From: JBCCFW01 sp039029535
GTDB taxonomy: Bacteria; Acidobacteriota; JBCCFW01
NCBI GenBank assembly: GCA_039029535.1
Contig: JBCCFW010000211.1
Span: 1-11,942, forward strand
Direction of reading: 5' to 3'
Length of the DNA stretch: 11,942 nt
Within the stretch, counting starts at the first letter, position 1. Every line of letters starts with the position of its first letter. Both the position numbers and the translations under genes were made by a program. Below, one piece after another: positions 1-5,871 of this stretch. A model generated the notes under the pieces. The model ran no database searches and was not told the DNA's origin. It saw nothing but the letters and a program-made list of their open reading frames with translations.

Positions 1-1
1 C

Positions 2-244
2 CCCCCCGACCACTCCCTCAACCTCCCCACCGTCCCCGCCTTGCGTCTTGCCCGCACGCGGCCCATTCGGGTCCTGGAGCGGGGGCTCGAGCTCGAGCCC
101 CGACACGTCGGCCTGCTGAGCTTCCGCGAGAAGCTGGGCGTCCGTCAGGATCCCGTGCTCTCGTTCCTGCCACGCGGCCATGCAATCAACCGCTGGCTGG
201 GCAAGCGTCGTTGCTCGCTGAGCCGGCCGAGCCAAGCCGACTGA
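2..244 (+). CDS. C-terminal end of an unidentified protein (partial)
   Basis: An open frame enters from the left edge of the window (frame beginning at base 2) and ends at TGA 242-244, giving about 80 residues. The first part contains a helix of the type LERGLELEPRHVGLLSF, which resembles the second helix of a TPR unit. It is followed by a basic tail with LGVRQDPVLSFLPRG and NRWLGKRR. There is no good internal start and no convincing Shine-Dalgarno sequence, so this is most likely the end of a longer gene and not a small gene of its own. A strong hairpin 61 bases downstream of the stop fits the end of a transcription unit. I do not recognise the family; the TPR resemblance is weak and rests on one helix. 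Confidence 0.55.
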   Translation, partial: PPDHSLNLPTVPALRLARTRPIRVLERGLELEPRHVGLLSFREKLGVRQDPVLSFLPRGHAINRWLGKRRCSLSRPSQAD

Positions 245-305
245 GCACGCCGCCGCCCAGCACCGCTGGCTCGCCAGAGAGCTGAAGGACGGAGAGACCG
301 AGATC

Positions 306-337
306 GGGCGAGGCATGGCGAACCTCATGCCTCGCTC
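306..337 (+). terminator. Strong GC-rich stem-loop, likely terminator without U-tract
   Basis: GCGAGGCATG (308-317) and CATGCCTCGC (326-335) are perfect 10-base inverted repeats around an 8-base loop. A G-U pair and a G-C pair extend the stem to 12 bp (306-337). It lies between the upstream partial gene and the DUF1963 gene. No T-run follows, so Rho-independent action is uncertain. An operator for a dimeric regulator of the downstream gene is the alternative reading. Confidence 0.5.
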
Positions 338-388
338 ACCGGTCGATGAGAGAATCGCGCCACGCGAGCCCGCTCTCGAGGTCTCCTC

Positions 389-1447
389 ATGTCGTCACGT
401 CGCTCTCGTGTCCTCCGCGCCACCACCCTGCCCGGTGAAGACGTCCAACTGAGCCCCGTCGTCGATGACCTCACCGACGACCAGGCGAGACTCACCTACG
501 CCGACTGGCTCGAGGGCCGAGGCGACCTGACACGGGCTCGCTTCCTCCGGAGCTACACGACCGCCTTCCGCTCGATGAGCCCGGGAGAATTCCCCTCGGA
601 GGAGGGCCTGCCGCGACAGTGGGTCCAGCTCCTCGGCGTGCCTTTCGTCCGGAACCTGGCAGAGCACGGGCTCGAGTCGCAGCGGGACCGCTGGCTCGCG
701 CAAGCGCGACCGGCACTCCAGGTCGATTCCGAAGAGGGGACGAGCGCGAAGACCCTCGAGAGCGACGCCGAGTTTCCAGTCGGTGCCACCAAGCTGCACG
801 GTCTCCCAGATCTCCCTCGCGGCACGACCTGGCCCCAGGCCAGGGACTGCCGTCAGCGCTACTTCGACGAGGACGATCCCTCTCCCGAGGCACCGTGCAG
901 CTTCGTCCTCCAGATCGACCTCGCCGACCTGGCCGGCACGCAGGCCGCTCGGCTCTTGCCGCCCCAGGGCCTCCTGTCCGTCTTCTCGTGGTCCGAGGTC
1001 GAGGAGCACGGCATCACGCAGGGCTGCCTCCTGTTCACGCCGGACACCGGCGACCTGGCTCGGCTCGACCCGTCGCCCTCACTGTTCGGACCGGAAGCGG
1101 ACCGGGCGAACGCCCTCCTCGGTGCACGACCGCTGACCTTCTCGGAGCGCCTGAGCCTGCCCGAGGCTGATCCACGGAGCCCCTTCGAGGAGATGCGCGG
1201 AATCGACGGAGAGCTCTACGACCGATACTGGACGTTCCGCAACGCAGGCGAGAGCAACTCGCTGGACTCACTCCTCGGTCACGTGCATCACACCACGGGC
1301 GACAACCACCTCCCGGACCACGACTGGCATCAGCTCCTCTGCATCGAGAACACCATCGGACTCCAACTCCACTTCTGCATTCGGGAGGAAGACCTGACAG
1401 CCGCCCGCTTCGAGCGGGCGAGGCTGACCTGGGTCGACTTCGACTGA
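389..1447 (+). CDS. TIGR02996 + DUF1963 (YwqG-like) protein
   Basis: Predicted cytoplasmic protein of 352 residues with no signal peptide. Residues ~18-55 carry the TIGR02996 signature (LTDDQARLTYADWLEGRGD then RARFLR), a short domain of unknown function known from Planctomycetota and Myxococcota. Residues ~125-352 match DUF1963/YwqG. Visible features are GLPDLPRGTTWP (138-149), the strand SFVLQIDLADL (171-181), LLPPQGLLSVFS (189-200) and the typical end LQLHFCIREEDL, followed by an F-x-R-A-R-L-T-W strand. The function of DUF1963 is unknown; members are often found near SMI1/KNR4-type or other immunity-like genes. The ATG at 389 has GAGG at 378-381, seven bases upstream. The next gene follows on the same strand after 109 bases. 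Domain assignment is secure; no function is proposed. Confidence 0.88.
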   Translation: MSSRRSRVLRATTLPGEDVQLSPVVDDLTDDQARLTYADWLEGRGDLTRARFLRSYTTAFRSMSPGEFPSEEGLPRQWVQLLGVPFVRNLAEHGLESQRDRWLAQARPALQVDSEEGTSAKTLESDAEFPVGATKLHGLPDLPRGTTWPQARDCRQRYFDEDDPSPEAPCSFVLQIDLADLAGTQAARLLPPQGLLSVFSWSEVEEHGITQGCLLFTPDTGDLARLDPSPSLFGPEADRANALLGARPLTFSERLSLPEADPRSPFEEMRGIDGELYDRYWTFRNAGESNSLDSLLGHVHHTTGDNHLPDHDWHQLLCIENTIGLQLHFCIREEDLTAARFERARLTWVDFD

Positions 1448-1556
1448 CGGCCGACACGGCTCGCCCGCCGCGAGAGGCCGTGCGACCTACCAGGTCATGC
1501 AAGCCGGGACCGGTGCGAGAATCCAGCGAACGCTCTCGTCGCCAGCCGAGGACGGC

Positions 1557-1910
1557 ATGAGCCCTACCGAACCGACACGCAGCTCCTGGGACCTGCCCTT
1601 CGCCTGGCTTGTCGGCATGGGCCTGCTACTGGTCCCGTCACTCCTGCTGCCGGTTCCCAGGCTGGTCCCTCTTCTCACGGCCACCGGCCCTCTCGGCCTG
1701 CTTCTCTACAAGCCCGGCGAGAACCTCGGCGGCAAGCTCACGCTGGCTCTCGTCATCATCGTGGTCGTGGGCAGCGCTCTCTCGTTCGCCCTTCGCTTCG
1801 TCGGTCGCGAACACGCCTGGCGACGACGCTTCGTGGTCGGCGGGGTCGCCCTGGCCTGGCACGGGCTCGGCCTCGCGCTGGCCCTCGTCCTCGCTTCCGG
1901 CATGAACTGA
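1557..1910 (+). CDS. Small four-helix membrane protein
   Basis: Predicted inner-membrane protein of 117 residues with four hydrophobic segments at about residues 14-32, 36-51, 60-81 and 92-113. A basic patch (GREHAWRRRF, 83-92) sits between helices 3 and 4. I chose the ATG at 1557 because GAGGA (1548-1552) lies four bases upstream and the protein then starts just before the first helix. An in-frame ATG at 1497 would add 20 polar residues and has a poorly spaced AGG. No family is recognised. The stop TGA (1908-1910) directly abuts the stop of the convergent ankyrin gene. Confidence 0.68.
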   Translation: MSPTEPTRSSWDLPFAWLVGMGLLLVPSLLLPVPRLVPLLTATGPLGLLLYKPGENLGGKLTLALVIIVVVGSALSFALRFVGREHAWRRRFVVGGVALAWHGLGLALALVLASGMN

Positions 1911-2798
1911 TCAACCGCTCTCCAGCAGCCCGACGATTGCGTCGAGCTTCTTGCGTCGGGCGAGGTCGAGAGCGGTCGCCCCCTTCTTGTCACGATGGGC
2001 GCGGTCGGCTCCGTGCTCGAGCAGCAGGCTCACCATCTCGGGCACGCGACTGTTGACCGCCTTCATCAACGCGCTCACGCCGTTCTTCGGGACCAGGTCG
2101 GGATCGGCGCCAGCCCTCAGCAACCACTCGATGGTCGGAAGGCTCTCGCGGTGTCGGCACGCGGCCGTCAACGCGGTGATGCCGGCCTTGTTGCCCTGAT
2201 CGAGGTCGGCACCGGCGGCATGCAAGGCCGCGAGCACCTCGAGCGCCGGCTCGTTGCGAGCCGCGTAGCGGAGCGGCGCGTGACCGTCGACGTCCGCAGC
2301 GTTCGGATCGAACCCCTGCTCGAGCAGGAAGACCGCGAGAGGACCGCTCCCGACCTGGGCCGCGACGTGGAGAAGACCATGCCCGGGCCGGATGTAGACC
2401 TCATCAGCCAGCTCAGGCCGCTCGGTCAGCGCGTCGCGGACGCGCTCGACGTCGGCGCGGAACACCCAGGTGCCGAAGTCTTCCGTGGCACCTGCCCCGA
2501 GGAGCAGTCGCTGCAAGTCTTCACGCTGGTACCAGGTGGCCATCTCCAGCGCTCGCAGGTTGTGGCTCGCGCCCTTGGTGCCGAGACTCCGATGATTGGG
2601 TTCTGCACCTGCCTCCAGCAGTAGCGCCAGGTAGTCGGCACGCTCGCAGGTCACGCAGGCGATGAGGGGCGGAGCGATGCAGCCGTCATCAGGCGCGTCC
2701 AGCTCGTGACGATGCTTCTTCACGAGACGACGCACCGTGGCGTCCTCGCCGTCCTTCATCGCTCGGTAGAGCCGGCTGACGAAGGAGTCACCGGCCAC
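1911..2798 (-). CDS. Ankyrin-repeat protein
   Basis: A 295-residue protein made almost entirely of ankyrin repeats, a helix-turn-helix-loop scaffold for protein-protein contacts. About seven to eight units are visible. Canonical ones begin near residues 138 (GHGLLHVAAQ ... LLEQGFDPNA), 171 (DGHAPLRYAA ... LHAAGADLDQ), 205 (AGITALTAAC ... LLRAGADPDL), 239 (NGVSALMKAV ... LLEHGADRAH) and 272 (KGATALDLAR). The N-terminal units (~41-68, 81-105, 114-130) are degenerate. There is no signal peptide or membrane segment, so a cytoplasmic location is likely. The start is GTG at 2798, fixed by AGGAG seven bases upstream. The last unit stops after its second helix, as usual for a capping repeat. The binding partner cannot be read from sequence. 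Confidence 0.92.
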   Translation of the reverse strand: MAGDSFVSRLYRAMKDGEDATVRRLVKKHRHELDAPDDGCIAPPLIACVTCERADYLALLLEAGAEPNHRSLGTKGASHNLRALEMATWYQREDLQRLLLGAGATEDFGTWVFRADVERVRDALTERPELADEVYIRPGHGLLHVAAQVGSGPLAVFLLEQGFDPNAADVDGHAPLRYAARNEPALEVLAALHAAGADLDQGNKAGITALTAACRHRESLPTIEWLLRAGADPDLVPKNGVSALMKAVNSRVPEMVSLLLEHGADRAHRDKKGATALDLARRKKLDAIVGLLESG

Positions 2799-2920
2799 GG
2801 TCGCGCTCCTGCACGGCCATTCCTCGCCACCCTCTCGTCATCACGCCCGCCGCTCGAACGAAGCTCACCGCGAGAGTCTAGCTGCCCTCCGGAGCGATAG
2901 GATCGGGCCGGGGTCGTGTC
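2799..2920. promoter_or_regulatory. Divergent intergenic region between ankyrin and GFA genes
   Basis: This 122-base gap separates two divergently transcribed genes, so it must hold both 5' ends and probably both promoters. I could not pick out a convincing -35/-10 pair on either strand. The GFA gene has only a weak GGGG-type Shine-Dalgarno sequence around 2909-2913. No operator-like palindrome of note is present. Confidence 0.5.
2806..2810 (-). promoter_or_regulatory. Shine-Dalgarno AGGAG that fixes a GTG start
   Basis: Read on the minus strand, AGGAG lies seven bases upstream of the GTG at 2798-2796. The only nearby upstream ATG (2820-2818) is out of frame. This selects GTG as the start of the ankyrin gene. 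Confidence 0.75.
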
Positions 2921-3388
2921 ATGACGTCAGGAAGCCGCCCAGCGCTCCTCCGCGGGAGCTGCCTCTGTGGTCTCGTTCGCTACGAGATCCACGGCGAGCC
3001 TCGTCACGTGGAGTGGTGTCACTGCTCGCGCTGCCGCAAGGGCAGCGGCTGTCCGGCCGTCCCCCGCCTCGTGGTCTCCGGCCGCGATCTCCACGTCACG
3101 CAAGGAGCGGCGGCCATTCGCTCGTACACGCCGCGCGGCGCCGCTCCCCGACACTTCTGCGGTCAGTGCGGCTCCCCCACGCCGAACCCCGACGCCCGCG
3201 AAGCCCTCGTCGAGATCCCCATGGGCACGCTCGATGACGCTCCCGGCCAACGGCCCGCGGTGCGCCGGGGCCTCGCCTGGCGTGCCGACTGGGACGAGCC
3301 AGGCGATGCACTCCCCGGCTTCGATGACCTGCCCTCACGGCAAGAGCTCATCGACCAGGGGCTCCTGACCGACGAGCCTCAGGACTAG
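2921..3388 (+). CDS. GFA/CENP-V family zinc-binding protein
   Basis: A 155-residue protein of the GFA family (PF04828), small zinc-binding folds named after glutathione-dependent formaldehyde-activating enzyme. The ordered cysteine motifs are present: GSCLCG (C14, C16), CHCSRCRK (C33, C35, C38) and FCGQCGS (C80, C83), followed by the usual acidic GTLDD turn (102-106). In known members these cysteines bind structural and catalytic zinc. Most genomic members have no proven substrate, so formaldehyde/glutathione chemistry should not be assumed. The length is near the upper end for single-domain members, with an acidic C-terminal extension (~125-155). No signal peptide is seen, so it is probably cytoplasmic. 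It looks like a single-gene unit divergent from the ankyrin gene. Confidence 0.9.
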   Translation: MTSGSRPALLRGSCLCGLVRYEIHGEPRHVEWCHCSRCRKGSGCPAVPRLVVSGRDLHVTQGAAAIRSYTPRGAAPRHFCGQCGSPTPNPDAREALVEIPMGTLDDAPGQRPAVRRGLAWRADWDEPGDALPGFDDLPSRQELIDQGLLTDEPQD

Positions 3389-3506
3389 AACTCACCTTTC
3401 GTCGTTCGGCTTTCACCTTCGTCTCGCGCAGTCCTGATCACGGACTCCGAATCACCTGCCTCGTGACGACGCTTCGTTCGGGTGGGCTCGTTCGTGGCTG
3501 AGGCGA

Positions 3507-3540
3507 TCGATCCTCGAGACGGCGAAAGGCCGTCCATCGA
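3507..3540 (+). other. Two-part stem-loop in the leader of the collagen-like gene
   Basis: GACGGC (3518-3523) and GCCGTC (3529-3534) form a perfect 6-bp stem closing a GAAAG loop. Outside it, TCGAT (3507-3511) can pair with ATCGA (3536-3540) across an asymmetric internal loop. It sits 66 bases upstream of the collagen-like gene start, inside a 218-base gap (3389-3606) with no gene. It could be an mRNA leader structure, or part of a terminator for the GFA gene upstream. No T-run follows it and no known riboswitch pattern is recognised. Confidence 0.35.
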
Positions 3541-3606
3541 GCGCGTCTCCGGTGAGGACCGGTCCGTCATCAACTCAAGGACTGCCCTGGCCTCAAGGAG
3601 GAAGCC

Positions 3607-5817
3607 ATGTCTCGATGTGATCGACCGCCACGTGTCTACCGTCCTCTCTTCACTCTCACTGCCGTGCTGTGTCTCGGGCTGCTCCCGGCGCGGGCTCAGG
3701 ACGCGTGCAGCTCTCGAGAATTCGAAGGCTTGCTCGCCGGTGAGGTGGTGACCGACCAGGTCGCCGGCATGCTCGTCTCCGGTGGCGACCTCGACGTCGT
3801 CGCCTTCGACACCGCCGACCCATCCTGCGCGGACGACGACCTCGTCACCCCCGGCACTGGGGATGGCAACGTCCGCGCCCTCGGCACCGTCCTCGTGCTG
3901 CAAGACCCTGCCAGCGCCTGCGTTCCCGACGACGCCGGTGACGGCGGGACGATGACCTTCGTCTTCGACGAGCCGGTCGAGCTCGAGTGGGTCGGCATCC
4001 TCGACGCCGAGAGCCCCGGCACCATCCGCGCGTGGAACGAGCTCGACGAGCTCCTCGCGCTCGCCCCCATCGCCGCCGCCGGTGACGGGAGCTGGCAGGC
4101 AGTGGGCCTGGGCGTGGCCGGGGTCGTCACTCTCGCCATCGAGCTCGGCGACAGCGGCGCGGTGACCGAGCTCGCCTGCGTGCCGTGCAACTGTCCCGCC
4201 GGACCTGCGGGTCCTGCCGGACCGGCCGGGCCCCAGGGAGAGACCGGCCCCGCGGGTCCTCAGGGTCCGCAAGGTGAGACCGGACCGACGGGTGCCCAAG
4301 GACCGCAAGGTGAGACAGGCCCTGCCGGTGCGCAGGGTGCGCAGGGCGAGACCGGACCCGCCGGTGCCCAGGGACCGCAGGGCGAGACGGGACCGGCCGG
4401 CGCTCAAGGACCGCAGGGCGAGACCGGGCCCGCCGGTGCCCAGGGACCGCAGGGTGAGACCGGGCCGGCCGGTGCGCAGGGTCCGCAAGGTGAGACCGGT
4501 CCCGCCGGCGCGCAGGGGCCGCAGGGTGAAACCGGCCCCGCTGGTGCGCAGGGACCGCAAGGCGAGACCGGTGCCACCGGCGCTCAGGGTACGCAGGGTG
4601 AGACCGGTCCCGTCGGGCCGATGGGTCTTCAAGGACCGCAGGGCGAGACGGGAGCCACCGGCGCCCAGGGTCTTCAGGGTGACATCGGCCCCGAGGGACC
4701 GCAGGGGCTCGGACTCGAGCGACCGATCTACAACTTCGCGTTCCTCGACACGGACGCCACCGCCGGTCAGAACACCTCGATCACCATCGCTCGAGACGGC
4801 CGCCCGATCATCAGCTACTACGACGGCAACTCCGATGACCTTCAGGTCGCCCACTGCGACGACGTCCCCTGCACCAGCGCCACGAACCACACGCTCGACA
4901 GCGTCGGTGACGTCGGCCGGCACACGTCCATCACGGTCGGCACCGACGGCTTCCCGGTCGTCAGCTACCAAGACCTCGACAACGACGACCTGAAGCTCGT
5001 CCACTGCACGTCGATCGACTGCTCCACCGCCGACGCGCCCGTGGTGCTCGACTCCGCCGGTGACGTCGGCGTGGGCACGGCCATCAGCATCGGAGCCGAC
5101 GGCTTCCCGGTCATCGGCTACGCGGACGCCAGCAACGGCCATCTCAAGCTCGTCCACTGCAGCTCGACGGACTGCTCGACCTCCGACCCACCGATCACCC
5201 TCGACGCCTCCGGCGACGTGGGTGATTGGGTGTCCTTGACCATCGGGACCGATGGCTTCCCCATCCTCAGCTACGACGACTCCGCGAACGGTGACCTCCG
5301 GCTCATCCACTGCACGTCGGTGGACTGCTCGACCTCCGACTCGTCCACGGTCCTCGACTCCACCGTGTCGGCGAGCGGTGCCGCGAGCTCGATCGTCATC
5401 GGCATCGACGGCCTGCCCATCGTCGCCTACCGGGACAACAATGGCGTCGGCGTGGTGCACTGCACGTCAGTGGACTGCTCGACCTTCGACGCTCCCGTCG
5501 AGATCGGCTCGGGAGGCATCGGCCTCCTCGGCGTCGCCAGCGTGATCGGCTCCGATGGCTTCCCCATCGTCAGCTACCGGGGACCGAACGCGGCACTCCA
5601 CGTCTCGCACTGCCTCGCCATCGACTGCTCCAGCTCGGTCCAGCAGGAGGTGTACGACACGCCCTCCGGCGTGGTGGGCACCTGGTCGTCGATCACCGTC
5701 GGCGTGGACGGACTCCCCATCGTGAGCTTCTTCGACGGCTTCGGCTCCAACCGCTCCCTCGGCGTCGTGCACTGCCCGACGACCTGGTCCTGCCTCCCCA
5801 CGGCTGGCAGGCGTTAG
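3607..5817 (+). CDS. Secreted collagen-like protein with C-terminal propeller-like repeats
   Basis: A 736-residue exported protein in four parts. (1) Signal peptide, residues 1-30: basic start, hydrophobic LFTLTAVLCLGLL, cleavage after ARA. (2) Beta-rich domain ~31-190, with FEGLLAGEVVTDQ and a VAFDTA...DDDLVTPG stretch. This form recurs in secreted bacterial proteins and is probably a jelly roll. (3) Cysteine cluster CVPCNC (191-196), then 56 uninterrupted Gly-X-Y triplets (199-366). (4) Residues ~389-736, seven repeats of about 50 residues, each with a D-G-x-P-I/V-x-S/A-Y type strand and an HC-x4-DC type cysteine pair. A strong Shine-Dalgarno sequence AGGAGG (3596-3601) lies five bases before the ATG. 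Collagen-like stretches trimerise in known bacterial proteins, so a trimeric stalk carrying propeller heads is the inferred shape. No cell-wall or PEP-CTERM-type sorting signal is seen at the end. Probably a surface or matrix protein; no enzymatic function is proposed. Confidence 0.93.
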   Translation: MSRCDRPPRVYRPLFTLTAVLCLGLLPARAQDACSSREFEGLLAGEVVTDQVAGMLVSGGDLDVVAFDTADPSCADDDLVTPGTGDGNVRALGTVLVLQDPASACVPDDAGDGGTMTFVFDEPVELEWVGILDAESPGTIRAWNELDELLALAPIAAAGDGSWQAVGLGVAGVVTLAIELGDSGAVTELACVPCNCPAGPAGPAGPAGPQGETGPAGPQGPQGETGPTGAQGPQGETGPAGAQGAQGETGPAGAQGPQGETGPAGAQGPQGETGPAGAQGPQGETGPAGAQGPQGETGPAGAQGPQGETGPAGAQGPQGETGATGAQGTQGETGPVGPMGLQGPQGETGATGAQGLQGDIGPEGPQGLGLERPIYNFAFLDTDATAGQNTSITIARDGRPIISYYDGNSDDLQVAHCDDVPCTSATNHTLDSVGDVGRHTSITVGTDGFPVVSYQDLDNDDLKLVHCTSIDCSTADAPVVLDSAGDVGVGTAISIGADGFPVIGYADASNGHLKLVHCSSTDCSTSDPPITLDASGDVGDWVSLTIGTDGFPILSYDDSANGDLRLIHCTSVDCSTSDSSTVLDSTVSASGAASSIVIGIDGLPIVAYRDNNGVGVVHCTSVDCSTFDAPVEIGSGGIGLLGVASVIGSDGFPIVSYRGPNAALHVSHCLAIDCSSSVQQEVYDTPSGVVGTWSSITVGVDGLPIVSFFDGFGSNRSLGVVHCPTTWSCLPTAGRR
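4201..4704 (+). repeat. Collagen-coding repeat tract, 36-base unit
   Basis: This tract codes for 56 Gly-X-Y triplets without interruption. Most fall into a 12-residue unit GPAGAQGPQGET (36 bases). Six consecutive copies identical in protein span 4354-4569, and GET recurs 12 times in the whole tract. Copies differ at many synonymous positions (GGT/GGC/GGA/GGG, CAG/CAA), so protein sequence is conserved while DNA identity is not. This argues against very recent copy-number expansion. Confidence 0.95.
4771..5814 (+). repeat. Seven ~51-codon repeats encoding propeller-like blades
   Basis: Repeat units begin at residues 389, 439, 490, 541, 592, 643 and 692 of the collagen-like protein, at spacings of 50, 51, 51, 51, 51 and 49. 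Each has an S-I-x-I-G-x-D-G-x-P-I-V-S-Y strand, an acidic turn, an L-x-L-V-H-C strand and a second cysteine, usually C-x4-C (C-x5-C in the last). Copy number and length match a seven-bladed beta-propeller. That is inferred from repeat arithmetic, not from a structure. Confidence 0.8.
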
Positions 5818-5832
5818 CAACCACGCTTCGAC

Positions 5833-5864
5833 GGCCTCCTCGAGCACGCAGGCTCGGGGAGGCC
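5833..5864. terminator. Bidirectional hairpin between convergent genes
   Basis: GGCCTCCTCGAGC (5833-5845) pairs with GCTCGGGGAGGCC (5852-5864) across a 6-base loop. Twelve of 13 positions are Watson-Crick pairs and the other is a wobble. It fills the 54-base gap between the stop of the collagen-like gene (5817) and the stop of the minus-strand gene (5872). This is the expected place for a shared terminator. Neither strand shows a clear T-tract after the stem. Confidence 0.6.
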
Positions 5865-5871
5865 GGGCCAG

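Noticed and set aside
41..244. Small independent gene starting at TTG 41
   Set aside because: The frame is open to the window edge, the TTG has no Shine-Dalgarno sequence and the protein texture is continuous across it, so a truncated longer gene is more likely.
1456..1481. Hairpin after the DUF1963 gene (ACGGC-TCGC with GCGAG-GCCGT)
   Set aside because: Pairing requires a three-base bulge and the stem is short; too weak to call as a terminator.
4201..4704. The 36-base tandem repeats as a possible CRISPR array
   Set aside because: The units are contiguous with no unique spacers, stay in frame and encode Gly-X-Y triplets.
3385..5460. A 691-codon open frame antisense to the collagen-like gene, with its own LRTLRTG-type repeats
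   Set aside because: It mirrors the collagen repeats in reverse complement. High third-position GC keeps antisense frames open. It lacks a signal peptide, a recognisable domain and a sensible start, while the sense frame has all of these.
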